Positions 8,540 to 16,454 of a DNA stretch of 56,956 bases are shown piece after piece (position 1 is the stretch's first letter; each line of letters opens with the position of its first letter). This DNA comes from Candidatus Bathyarchaeota archaeon (lineage in GTDB: Archaea > Thermoproteota > Bathyarchaeia > Bathyarchaeales > SOJC01). The translations under genes and the position numbers were made by a program. The stretch is from positions 953,725-1,010,680 of the forward strand of contig CP070730.1 in NCBI GenBank assembly GCA_020351305.1, given 5' to 3'. The notes beneath the pieces were generated by a model. It saw nothing but the letters and a program-made list of their open reading frames with translations. It ran no database searches and had not been told where the DNA came from.

Positions 8540-9094
8540 TTATTTTTTCGCAAGGAACTTAAATAGAACTGACTCGATTTCCTTTGGGCTTGAAAGTACC
8601 GTAAGTCCTTTCATTGATCTTAATTTTTCAGCATTCTTCACATCTATGTCACGCATGTTAAGCGTGATTCTTTTATTACTAGGTAAGATTGTCTCGACTT
8701 TTCCCAATTTCTGGTCCACAGGGAAAACGTAGACATGTACTCCCGCTTTCATCGCCTGTGCGACACAATTTGTAAGCAATGAATCAGCTATTCCATGCGC
8801 TATTTTAGCTGTCGTGTTGGATGTAGTGGGGCATAGGAGCAAGAGGTCATACTTTCCTAGTTGTAAGGGACCAACTAGAAAAGGTGTGTTTGCAGTGCTT
8901 TCGATAAACACTTTGTCGAAATCCTGTTTTATTTTGCCCCAGAGTTTGTACCATGTTACAACCATTTCTCCGGCTTTAGAAAGTATGACATCCACGTCCC
9001 AGGCATGTTTTTTCCTTAAACTGCTCATTACGTCTATACTTTCGGTTAGTTTGTCACCTGATCCGGTAATTCCCCAAGCGATTCTTGGAGTCAT
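8540..9094 (-). CDS. afpA: Archaeoflavoprotein AfpA-like
   Basis: 184 residues of the flavoprotein superfamily (PF02441). The N-terminus IAWGITGSGDKLTES and the central LLLCPTTSNTTAKIAHGIADSLLTN fit the archaeoflavoprotein AfpA / dihydromethanopterin reductase branch, which binds FMN. AfpA of Archaeoglobus is described as an electron-transfer protein. It is 7 nt downstream of, and probably co-transcribed with, the iron-sulfur flavoprotein gene. It belongs to the same superfamily as the prenyl-FMN synthase UbiX, but the N-terminal motif is unlike UbiX, so I do not call it that. Confidence 0.82.
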   Translation of the reverse strand: MTPRIAWGITGSGDKLTESIDVMSSLRKKHAWDVDVILSKAGEMVVTWYKLWGKIKQDFDKVFIESTANTPFLVGPLQLGKYDLLLLCPTTSNTTAKIAHGIADSLLTNCVAQAMKAGVHVYVFPVDQKLGKVETILPSNKRITLNMRDIDVKNAEKLRSMKGLTVLSSPKEIESVLFKFLAKK

Positions 9095-9101
9095 GGCTAA
9101 T

Positions 9102-9716
9102 TCACTCTTTCCTGAGATTTATTGCTAGGTCCATCAATCGGTAAATAGTTTTTTTGACTGTTCTCAAGCCTTCAATGTCTGATTGGGCTCCTTTTCTACC
9201 CAAGTCGCGGGACCAAACGGTACCTCCTAAATTTGCTCCAAATGGGCCACCACCCGTTGGTATCATCTCATTGGCTAAAAAGAATGAGTGAATCGTTAGT
9301 AGCGCTAGCTCTTGACCACCAAGGCGATCTCCCCCAACCGCTACACCAGCTCCAACTTTGTTTCTTAGAGCGCTAGGATGTTTTGTAACTAAAGCTCGAC
9401 ATCGATCAAAAAAGGTTTTCAGTTGCCCACTGACTGATCCGTTGTAAACTGGAGTGCCTATGATGAAAGCGTTCGCAGTTTCCATCTTATCGTACGCTTC
9501 AACCATATTATCTTCAGTAATACATCCCTTCTTTTCTCGTTTACAGAAGTCACAGTGAGTGCAGAAACCTATGTTCTTGTTTTGCACAGAGAAATAATCA
9601 GTCTGAACTGGAAATTCCATTTCTGCATAGTTTAGCGCTTCTTTAATCACAAAAGCTGTAGCTGCGTCGCGAGGGCTACCTGAAATGCCTAGAAGGTGCA
9701 CTGGATTATTCTCCAT
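9102..9716 (-). CDS. Iron-sulfur flavoprotein (Isf-like, NADPH-dependent FMN reductase fold)
   Basis: 205 residues from the ATG at 9716, which follows AAGGAGTGAT. Near the N-terminus, GISGSPRDAAT is the flavodoxin-like FMN phosphate loop. The run GFCTHCDFCKREKKGC gives the compact CxxCxxCx6C cluster ligand motif of Isf proteins. GTPVYNGSVSGQLKTFFDR is the family's FMN-binding loop. Isf proteins carry FMN and a [4Fe-4S] cluster and move electrons, in some cases to oxygen or peroxide. Together with AfpA downstream and the desulforedoxin-like gene it forms a small redox group. Confidence 0.85.
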   Translation of the reverse strand: MENNPVHLLGISGSPRDAATAFVIKEALNYAEMEFPVQTDYFSVQNKNIGFCTHCDFCKREKKGCITEDNMVEAYDKMETANAFIIGTPVYNGSVSGQLKTFFDRCRALVTKHPSALRNKVGAGVAVGGDRLGGQELALLTIHSFFLANEMIPTGGGPFGANLGGTVWSRDLGRKGAQSDIEGLRTVKKTIYRLMDLAINLRKE

Positions 9717-9888
9717 ATCACTTATCACTCCTTTATCCCTTTTGCCCCGTGGATATTTACGTATTGCCTGCCTGTGCACGATCAAAAAAGTAGCTCCGAA
9801 AGCTTCTGATGGGCACTTCCTTTGCATAGTTCCTGACAGATAGCTTTATTCGAATGAACCGTTAATTTGGAATATGCTCCGTGATTGG

Positions 9889-9984
9889 GCTCCGGTAGAA
9901 GCCAATATCTGCCGAGTATAGCCCGGTTAAGTATTCCGGCCTTTCGAGCCGGAGACCCGGGTTCGAATCCCGGCCGGAGCACCA
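9889..9984 (+). tRNA. tRNA-Glu (anticodon UUC) with an 18-nt intron
   Basis: Acceptor strands GCTCCGG (9889-9895) and CCGGAGC (9974-9980) pair fully. The anticodon arm is CCGGC-CTTTCGA-GCCGG and the T arm CCGGG-TTCGAAT-CCCGG; CCA is encoded at 9982-9984. The gene is too long by 18 nt in the D-arm region. Removing 9899-9916 restores a normal D stem (positions 10-13 with 22-25). That removal is supported by a bulge-helix-bulge fold: helix CGGT/GCCG with 3-nt bulges AGA and AGT, each cut after its second base. The intron thus lies between tRNA positions 10 and 11. The cognate gltX ends 1.3 kb away on the other strand. Confidence 0.9.
9899..9916 (+). other. Non-canonical tRNA-Glu intron (position 10/11)
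   Basis: 18 nt. Exon bases CGGT pair with intron bases GCCG to form the 4-bp central helix (one G-U pair). A short inner AG/CT helix closes the intron loop. The outer helix is weak, so this is a relaxed BHB-type motif. Confidence 0.75.
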
Positions 9985-10059
9985 TCAAGGTTCAAAATCT
10001 CTGATCAAAATGCGATGAGTAGAAGTGTATTCCGATAAACGACTGATGCTATTTTGATT

Positions 10060-10248
10060 TTACTCATACCTTTTCAGATAGAGTGGTTTGCTTGCTTCTT
10101 GAATTTTTTCTTCGCGGCTTAAGTTTTTAAGGCTAATCTTTATTGTAAACTTCTCAAGGTCTGCCAGGTTTTTTTCACCTAAGTCCTTTTGAACTCTCTC
10201 AAGAATTTGAGAGCTCGCTTCATTTTCTCCCAATCCAAACTCCCTCAA
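10060..10248 (-). CDS. Small hypothetical protein coupled to a winged-helix regulator
   Basis: 62 residues, charged and helical, not recognised. The TTG start overlaps the upstream regulator's TGA (sequence TTGA), with AGGA a few bases before it, which suggests translational coupling. It could instead be a displaced C-terminal part of the regulator. I saw no DNA-binding motif in it. Confidence 0.45.
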   Translation of the reverse strand: MREFGLGENEASSQILERVQKDLGEKNLADLEKFTIKISLKNLSREEKIQEASKPLYLKRYE

Positions 10249-10601
10249 TATTCCTTTGCAGATGATGACTGGCTTTCTCTTATTTGAGCCTGCTTCGAAA
10301 CCAGTGAGTGCTTCTCACCAGCTTCCTTAACTTCTGGTAAGGTTTTCTTTAATTTCTCGAAGTATTTCTGCACTTGTAGCGTCTTAAATACTGCTGAACC
10401 TCTTTCCGTAATAGCATAGACAGTTTTTCTTTTCTCCGAATGATGTTCCTCAACGAGATTATTTGAGATTAAAAAGGTCAGGTACTTTCGTAGCGTTGTG
10501 CACTCTATGTTTGTTTTGTATGAGATGCTATCAAGCCTTGAAGGTCTTGGAACCAAGACTTCGAGTACGCTGAGATACTTTTCCAGTCTCGAGCGGGGCA
10601 T
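10245..10601 (-). CDS. Winged-helix transcriptional regulator (HTH_45-like)
   Basis: 118 residues. The first 80 form a winged helix: helix 2-turn-helix 3 around YKTNIECTTLRKYLTFLISNNLVEE, then a beta wing (TVYAITERGSAVFKTL). This resembles the archaeal HTH_45 (PF14947) domain, whose 'YKTNI...LRKYL' pattern recurs in three genes at 49-51.6 kb. The C-terminal tail is polar and probably disordered. The target is unknown; the neighbouring gene is a coupled 62-residue frame. Confidence 0.75.
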   Translation of the reverse strand: MPRSRLEKYLSVLEVLVPRPSRLDSISYKTNIECTTLRKYLTFLISNNLVEEHHSEKRKTVYAITERGSAVFKTLQVQKYFEKLKKTLPEVKEAGEKHSLVSKQAQIRESQSSSAKEY

Positions 10602-10728
10602 AAGATTTTCTCACCGTTCTAAGGTTAGATGATGAGAATAAATCTCTTAGGAAGTCTAGATAATTATTCAGAATTCATTTTATAGCAAATGGTATTCAAT
10701 ATTGCTGAATGTCTTGACAAATAGACAA

Positions 10729-11280
10729 TCAAGATTTATCCAGTGTGTGCATGGCAGACAGTATGATCCACGACGAAGTTGCCAAAGATGAAATAATTTC
10801 GGGTACAGCGATTCCGCTTTGGTAAATCCCTGCTAAATATAACACCCATGAACCGAAACTAATCATGAATGCCATTGTTGCTATCTTCGATTTCCTCTCG
10901 ACAGCATATATTAAGGTTGCAAAGTTTAGCGATATGAAGAAAAATATTGATGCCAAAAAATGGAGGAACCCATATACCTCATCGAAAGTAGCTACTAATT
11001 GAAGGAGCAAGGCTGAGGTGAGTAGGCAAAAGCTTGTGTATTTGGCATGGTTCTTTAATGCCGTTATTGAATATATCGTAGTGAAGAATCCAGCCATTAA
11101 TAAGCCAAAATTGAATAATTGGGCGACTTCACTTCTAACAGCATGTCCAAGGTCGCTTAGGGCATTGTAGTGCCAACTGAACCAGGGGGATAACGTTATG
11201 GATAGCCCAATGAAGAAAATTGCTGCTAGAGGTCCGAGGATGCCGAATAAAGAATATTTTCGCGTATTCATTGTAATCAT
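10729..11280 (-). CDS. DUF998 family membrane protein
   Basis: About 183 residues from the ATG at 11280, with six hydrophobic segments. The first segment is followed by LSPWFSWHYNALSDLGH, a hallmark of DUF998 integral membrane proteins, whose function is unknown. A longer frame starts at a TTG at 11319 and would overlap the end of gltX by 13 nt. No good ribosome binding site supports either start. Its position directly after gltX on the same strand suggests read-through from the long upstream block. Confidence 0.75.
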   Translation of the reverse strand: MITMNTRKYSLFGILGPLAAIFFIGLSITLSPWFSWHYNALSDLGHAVRSEVAQLFNFGLLMAGFFTTIYSITALKNHAKYTSFCLLTSALLLQLVATFDEVYGFLHFLASIFFFISLNFATLIYAVERKSKIATMAFMISFGSWVLYLAGIYQSGIAVPEIISSLATSSWIILSAMHTLDKS

Positions 11281-11306
11281 TTTAACAGTGTATTCGCTAT
11301 AATTGT

Positions 11307-13070
11307 TCAACGATGGCAATAATAAGCTAAGATGGAACTGTCTTTGTTGCTGTCTATTCTTACAAAGCCAAATCGCTCAAATTGTACGATTGTATCAGCT
11401 TTTTGTTTTCTGCAACTTTCTTCCACTAAACCATCAGCAGTCGATGCATCAGGCATTATAACCTGGCATCTCACACCTGTTTTCTTAGGAATCCAGTGGA
11501 TTAATGGTGCCTTAACTGCCTTCGCTTCTTCGTACTCTTCACTGTGAAACATCGCTGTGATAGCGTCTCCTTCAGGCGTGTTTACATTGTCTATTCTTAT
11601 GTTGAAGAGCTCCATAAACCGGATTACTTGACCTTTCTTCATTTTCTCAATGTCCTTTGTTGAGACCCAAAACTCTGCAGTGCTATTTTTTGGTTTGATG
11701 TTGAATAGGCGAAATCCTCTTTCTGGATAGTCAGGGTGTAAAAGGATTTTTGCTGTAAACGTTTTTGTAAGGTTATTTATGATAACCTTCTTGGGATTAT
11801 GCACGAAAAAATAACGGTTCGCCTTAGGTTCAATTATTCTTCGATTGTGTGCATAGAGGTTCTCCCAACTCAACGTCAAGTCTTGAGTCTTGGGTCCAAC
11901 ATCTATAATTAGACGTCTTATTGCGTCTGCTTGCACACCTCTACGTCTAAGTGCTGCAAATGTAGCCAGCCTTGGATCGTCCCAGCTCGTATAGAGGCCT
12001 TCCCGCATTTCTCTCAGCATTTTCGACTTGCTTAAAGAAGCTCCTGAAATCTTCATGCGACCATAATGGATAGCTTCAGGATAGATCCAACCGAAGTAGC
12101 GATACATAAACTCCTGACGAATCTGATTAGTCAAGTGTTCTTTGCCGCGGATTATATGAGTTACACCCATGAGATGATCATCTATGCCGCATGCCAGGTT
12201 GTAAAGAGGCCAGACCCGATATTTACAACCAACTCTAGGATGGGGATATTTCTTAATATCTACTATACGCAGCGCTGGCCAATCTCGAACGGCTGGGTTC
12301 GGGTGGGTGAGATCTGTCTTAATGCGAGCAACAGCCTCACCTTCTTTATAAGTACCATCAAGCATTTTCTGCCAACGTTTCCAATGTTCTTCAGCTGTCA
12401 GATTTCGACAGGGACACGGCTTCTTAGCCAAAACAAACTGATTGAAGAATTCGGATTTGCAAGTGCAGATATAAGCATGCCCTTCTTGTAGTAAACGCTC
12501 TATATGCTCGTAATATATTAGCAAACGATCGCTTTGAATGAAATATTCATCCGGCTCACAATTCAGCCATTTCAAGTCCTTTTTTATGGAAGTGTAAAAT
12601 GATAACTGTGGCCGCTTAAGTTTCGGATCAGTGTCTTCGAACCGGACAAGGAATTTTCCTTTATAAATCTGTGCATATTCGTGGCACAAAATTATAGCTC
12701 TTGCACTGCCTAGATGTATTGGACCATCAGGGTTTGGGGAGAACCGGGTTATAACAACTTCATATTTATCTACGTTAGATAATGGTGGAAGCGTTTTCTT
12801 TTCGTCCTTTCTTTCTTTGATCAGAGATTCAGGCCAATTCTTTCCTACGATTTTTTTCTGTCTCTCAAAGCTGAGGCCATTGACTTCTTCGACGATTTCC
12901 ATCACAGTTGGCTCAATTTCTTTAACCTTCGCTTTCAGGCTTGGATCGTCAGCTAGTAGTTTGCCGATAACTGGTCTTTTCTGGGCTTTTCCTTTATGCG
13001 TGACTGCATTTATAAGTGCGATTTGCCTTATTTTCTTTCTAAGTTCTGCATTTGAAGACAACGAGGTCAC
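11307..13070 (-). CDS. gltX: Glutamyl-tRNA synthetase (archaeal type)
   Basis: 587 residues, the archaeal/eukaryotic GluRS class. The class I signature HIGH appears as PIHLGSARA after FSPNPDG, and the KMSKS loop as SGASLSKSK. An archaeal-type N-terminal helical domain of about 100 residues precedes the catalytic core, and the C-terminal half is the beta-barrel anticodon domain. It charges tRNA-Glu and, if GatCAB is present elsewhere, possibly tRNA-Gln. It follows the prenyl synthase gene by 8 nt, as in the conserved archaeal idsA-gltX order. tRNA-Glu lies 1.3 kb beyond its 3' end. Confidence 0.95.
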   Translation of the reverse strand: MTSLSSNAELRKKIRQIALINAVTHKGKAQKRPVIGKLLADDPSLKAKVKEIEPTVMEIVEEVNGLSFERQKKIVGKNWPESLIKERKDEKKTLPPLSNVDKYEVVITRFSPNPDGPIHLGSARAIILCHEYAQIYKGKFLVRFEDTDPKLKRPQLSFYTSIKKDLKWLNCEPDEYFIQSDRLLIYYEHIERLLQEGHAYICTCKSEFFNQFVLAKKPCPCRNLTAEEHWKRWQKMLDGTYKEGEAVARIKTDLTHPNPAVRDWPALRIVDIKKYPHPRVGCKYRVWPLYNLACGIDDHLMGVTHIIRGKEHLTNQIRQEFMYRYFGWIYPEAIHYGRMKISGASLSKSKMLREMREGLYTSWDDPRLATFAALRRRGVQADAIRRLIIDVGPKTQDLTLSWENLYAHNRRIIEPKANRYFFVHNPKKVIINNLTKTFTAKILLHPDYPERGFRLFNIKPKNSTAEFWVSTKDIEKMKKGQVIRFMELFNIRIDNVNTPEGDAITAMFHSEEYEEAKAVKAPLIHWIPKKTGVRCQVIMPDASTADGLVEESCRKQKADTIVQFERFGFVRIDSNKDSSILAYYCHR

Positions 13071-13078
13071 TCAAATTC

Positions 13079-14149
13079 TTAGATATCTCTTTCAACAAGG
13101 TAGTCGACAAAGGCTCTTAATTTCCTTTTTGCGTCTGAATCAGGCAGCAGTTTATCAACGTCGTTCCAGCTTTCTCGTACAATTTTGCGCGCATATTCCT
13201 TTGCAAACTCAATGGCGTTATACTTCTTCATGATTGCTATGGCTTCATCACGCAAATCCTGTTCTTTTGTATGAATGTCCAATATTTTTTGAAGTTGCTT
13301 TCTGTCTGCGGGTGTTGCGTTTTGTAAGGTGTAAATGACCATTAATGTCCGTTTTCCTTCAGAGATGTCCATTCCTCTTGCTCCTTTCTTTTCAGCAAAT
13401 GTCTCTCCAGTCAGGTCTAGAACATCGTCTTGAATCTGAAAGGCTACACCGATGGATTCTGCGAAACGCCCTAGGTTTTCGATTAATTCGTCTTCAGCGT
13501 CTGATAGAACTGCTGCTAACTTAGCTGCTATTCTCGCTAGAGTCCCAGTTTTGTAGGCGCACATCTGTAGGTAATCCTTTTCACTTGTCATGTCTGCATC
13601 CATCAGCCCTCGATGCCATGCAATGTCCATGGCTTGGCCTAAGCTGAGGTTAATCATTTCTTGTACATAGATTTCGTAAATTCTATTCAATGTGACGGGT
13701 GAGATTCTGTTGCGGTTTTTCACAAGGGACAGGAGTGGAAAATAGTACATGGCGTTTCCAGAGTTTATGGCGATGTCTTGGCCGAATAGCTTGTATGTAC
13801 AAGGTTTGCCCCTACGAAGTTCGGATTGGTCTTCAATATCGTCAATCATCAATGTTCCATTGTGTATGACCTCAGGTATTATAGCATATTCTAGGAAGTC
13901 TTTTGCATCCTTGCCCAAGGCTTCACAGATCAATAGGAATAGGCTGGGTCTCCAACGTTTCCCGCCACGGTCAAGAAACTCCCAAATAGGCTCTGCGATT
14001 GCTTTGTCTAAAACTTCTAGATTGTAAGAGTATCTTGGCTGGCTGAGTCTGAAGATAATCGCATCTTTTTCAAATCTTCTTGGGATATATTTTTCAATTG
14101 CTTCGTCAATACTGGCGACTTGTTCTTTTAAAATATCTTTAATTTTCAT
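13079..14149 (-). CDS. idsA: Polyprenyl (geranylgeranyl) diphosphate synthase
   Basis: 356 residues from the ATG at 14149, just after the isomerase stop. The two Asp-rich motifs of trans-prenyltransferases are present: LMIDDIEDQS (first) and QIQDDVLDLTG (second). The enzyme condenses IPP units onto DMAPP to give long prenyl diphosphates for archaeal ether lipids. The exact chain length cannot be read with certainty. The residues before the first Asp motif are EVIHNGTLM, with no bulky aromatic that I can place as a clear stop. It completes the isoprenoid operon. Confidence 0.93.
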   Translation of the reverse strand: MKIKDILKEQVASIDEAIEKYIPRRFEKDAIIFRLSQPRYSYNLEVLDKAIAEPIWEFLDRGGKRWRPSLFLLICEALGKDAKDFLEYAIIPEVIHNGTLMIDDIEDQSELRRGKPCTYKLFGQDIAINSGNAMYYFPLLSLVKNRNRISPVTLNRIYEIYVQEMINLSLGQAMDIAWHRGLMDADMTSEKDYLQMCAYKTGTLARIAAKLAAVLSDAEDELIENLGRFAESIGVAFQIQDDVLDLTGETFAEKKGARGMDISEGKRTLMVIYTLQNATPADRKQLQKILDIHTKEQDLRDEAIAIMKKYNAIEFAKEYARKIVRESWNDVDKLLPDSDAKRKLRAFVDYLVERDI

Positions 14150-14151
14150 AG

Positions 14152-15246
14152 TTACCGCCTTGCATACATTTCGGGTTTGAAACCTCGTCTTTCTAACCAT
14201 TCAGCCATTTTTCCAATCACCATAACTGGGGCTTTCTTTAACTCCTCAATGGACTCTGCGCCTACAAGGAACATGGTGTTTCTCAGCTCTTCAATGATGA
14301 GTTTCAAGGTTTCCTTCACTTCGCTGGTGCTTTTTGTGGCTGGTCTGAGGAGAGGGGTGGACATGCTAGTTAGACTCGCTCCCAAAGCCAATGTTTTCGC
14401 CATGTCCAAGCCTGATCGTAATCCGCCTGACCCTATGATGGTGAGTTTTGTTGATTGGCTAACTTCGATTATGCTTATTATGGTTGGTATGCCCCAATCC
14501 CAAAAACTCCTGCCTAATCGTTCATGAAACGTATCATTGGCAGTTCTTGCTCGATGATGTTCTACAGCTGCCCAGCTTGTTCCACCAGCACCGGAGACAT
14601 CAACACCTTCTACCTTTATTCTCTCTAGTCTCTTCGCGACCTCTGCTGAAATACCTGCGCCTGTTTCCTTTGCAATAATTGGTATCTGTAGATTTTGTGT
14701 TAATTCTTCTATCTTCTCAAGGACCCCTGCATACTGTGCTTCTCCTTCAGGCTGGATTGCCTCTTGCAGAGGATTTAGGTGAATAGCCAAAGCGTCAGCT
14801 TCAATCATCTCTACTGCTCTTGATGCTTCTTTCACTCCGTACCCCCGTACAAGTTGAGAAGCACCAATGTTAGCAACTAAAAAGGCATTTGGTGCTCTCT
14901 TTCTGACAATTCTATAAGTTGATTCTAATCTAGGTTCGTCGATTGCTGCTCTTTGACTGCCAACTCCCATCCCTAGATTGAGCTCTTCAACTGCTTCAGA
15001 AATAGAAGTGTTGATTTTTTTGGCTTTCGGTGTACCTCCGGTCATTGCACCAACAATAAACGGAGCAGAAAATTCATGATTAAAGACTTTGATTTTGAGA
15101 TGAATTTTTTCACGGTCAATCTCAGGCAAAGCTTTGTGAACAAAATGGACGTTTTCAAAGCCCGGTGTGATATATTTCGCTTGAACATCTTCTTGCATTG
15201 AGATTCTTATATGATCGGCTTTTCTGTTCTCTGTTGGGCTTGGCAA
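14152..15246 (-). CDS. fni: Isopentenyl-diphosphate delta-isomerase, type 2 (FMN-dependent)
   Basis: 364 residues. The family motifs are clear: RKADHIRISM at the N-terminus, the FMN-binding PFIVGAMTGGTPKAKKIN, GVGSQRAA, HLNPLQEAIQPEGE, VSGAGGTSW and IGSGGLRSG. It interconverts IPP and DMAPP with reduced FMN. The TTG start follows GAGTGA. It sits between isopentenyl phosphate kinase (6 nt upstream) and the prenyl synthase, the pathway order expected for making the allylic starter. Confidence 0.94.
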   Translation of the reverse strand: MPSPTENRKADHIRISMQEDVQAKYITPGFENVHFVHKALPEIDREKIHLKIKVFNHEFSAPFIVGAMTGGTPKAKKINTSISEAVEELNLGMGVGSQRAAIDEPRLESTYRIVRKRAPNAFLVANIGASQLVRGYGVKEASRAVEMIEADALAIHLNPLQEAIQPEGEAQYAGVLEKIEELTQNLQIPIIAKETGAGISAEVAKRLERIKVEGVDVSGAGGTSWAAVEHHRARTANDTFHERLGRSFWDWGIPTIISIIEVSQSTKLTIIGSGGLRSGLDMAKTLALGASLTSMSTPLLRPATKSTSEVKETLKLIIEELRNTMFLVGAESIEELKKAPVMVIGKMAEWLERRGFKPEMYARR

Positions 15247-15252
15247 ATTGGT

Positions 15253-16059
15253 TCACTCTTTGTCAATTAAAGTGCCGATTACTTTTTCTCCCTTAAGAGC
15301 TTTGTATATATTGCCTTCTTTCATGGCATTAACTATTATCGTTTTTATGTTGGCATTTAACGCAGGTGTAAGCTCTAAAATCTTCCCTTTCATGCCTCCT
15401 GTCACGTCATTCCCCTTTGCTTCTCCAATGTTATGCATCAGAGCTTTCAAATTATGCGATGGGATGTAGGGTATTAGCTGTGCAGAATCATCAGATGGAT
15501 CAGCTGTGTACAACCCATCTACATCAACTCCTATGATTATCTTGTCTGCTTTGAATCTTATTGCTAAAGCTGCGACCAATTGATCGCCAGAGAGTATAGT
15601 GAATCCTAAGGTGTTGTCTAGAACTGCGTCCCCAAAAAGCACTGGTATAAATCCTGTATCCAAAAGCTTTGTTATTATGCTATAGTAGAAGTCTTGGATT
15701 CGACCAGCTTTCGTAGCTATGCATGATGAGGGAGAAATGGAAAAGGCAGCTATATTATGCCGTATTAGAGCATCTACAACATGCTGGTTTAATTCAAGCA
15801 TAGCTTGATGTGTTTGTGAAAATCCTTGGATTTGCAATTGTTCTTTGAATCCTTCTTTTATCTTGAATTGCTTTGCTATAGGGTGGCCAAAACTGCCACC
15901 ACCGTGCACAATAATTAGGCGCCCTAACTTTGCGTCAGAAATTTCTTTTGCAATTCGATTTATCACGTCTTTATTGGGAGTCTTGGGGATTTCCTTATTA
16001 GTTATAACAGAACCGCCAAGTTTCAGCAATACTAATTTTTCGTGAGTTTCGTTCCCCAA
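15253..16059 (-). CDS. ipk: Isopentenyl phosphate kinase
   Basis: 268 residues of the amino acid kinase fold. KLGGSVIT near the N-terminus binds ATP phosphate. IVHGGGSFGHPIAK carries the histidine after GSFG that marks IPK among amino acid kinases. GVDVDGLYTADP is the nucleotide-binding segment. IPK phosphorylates isopentenyl phosphate to IPP, the last step of the archaeal mevalonate routes. It lies 11 nt after the aconitase-X small subunit, consistent with the pathway in which the UbiD-type decarboxylase makes its substrate. Confidence 0.94.
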   Translation of the reverse strand: MGNETHEKLVLLKLGGSVITNKEIPKTPNKDVINRIAKEISDAKLGRLIIVHGGGSFGHPIAKQFKIKEGFKEQLQIQGFSQTHQAMLELNQHVVDALIRHNIAAFSISPSSCIATKAGRIQDFYYSIITKLLDTGFIPVLFGDAVLDNTLGFTILSGDQLVAALAIRFKADKIIIGVDVDGLYTADPSDDSAQLIPYIPSHNLKALMHNIGEAKGNDVTGGMKGKILELTPALNANIKTIIVNAMKEGNIYKALKGEKVIGTLIDKE

Positions 16060-16070
16060 TTTTTTACACT

Positions 16071-16454
16071 TTATTTGATAGTGACGACATTATCTTTGAT
16101 AGAAATGGTGTCTCCGGTTCTTATTTGTGAGATATTAATTTTATCTATACATGGAATCTCTGAGATTATTGCCCCCACAGCAACTACAGTCTCACATTCC
16201 TTATTTATGATTCCCGCTGGAGCCAAGCCACTTTTTTTCAATCTATACAACGTATAAGAACCGACTGTGGATCCTTTTCCATTTGGAAAAACCAAGATTT
16301 TTGCTTCAATCTTTTCTCCCTGCAGTTCATGCCCTTTTTCGATAATCTCGCTAGTTGTCGGGTTAACTCCCCCATAGAAGGAAATCGGTTGTGATGTACT
16401 CAGGGCTTCTCCTTCAGCAGTCCCTCTTGAGATAATTCTCCCTTTTAATTCCAT
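16071..16454 (-). CDS. Phosphomevalonate dehydratase small subunit (aconitase X, DUF126)
   Basis: 127 residues from the ATG at 16454, which overlaps the large-subunit stop by 10 nt. The segments ISRGTAEGEAL, FPNGKGSTVGSYTLY and CETVVAVGAI are typical of the AcnX swivelling domain. With the large subunit it forms phosphomevalonate dehydratase, which makes trans-anhydromevalonate 5-phosphate. That assignment rests on the genomic partners (mevalonate kinase, UbiD homologue, IPK). AcnX proteins in other contexts are hydroxyproline epimerase/dehydratases or unknown. Confidence 0.9.
   Translation of the reverse strand: MELKGRIISRGTAEGEALSTSQPISFYGGVNPTTSEIIEKGHELQGEKIEAKILVFPNGKGSTVGSYTLYRLKKSGLAPAGIINKECETVVAVGAIISEIPCIDKINISQIRTGDTISIKDNVVTIK

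Noticed and set aside
8540-9094. Flavoprotein as UbiX, supplying prenyl-FMN to the UbiD-type enzyme
   Set aside because: Same superfamily, but the N-terminus and central motif match archaeoflavoprotein AfpA rather than UbiX.
9782-9988. 68-codon minus-strand frame
   Set aside because: It runs through the tRNA-Glu gene on the opposite strand and into the iron-sulfur flavoprotein's upstream region.
10629-10708. Box C/D RNA (ATGATGA ... CTGA)
   Set aside because: The boxes are about 70 nt apart with no internal C' or D' boxes and no closing stem.
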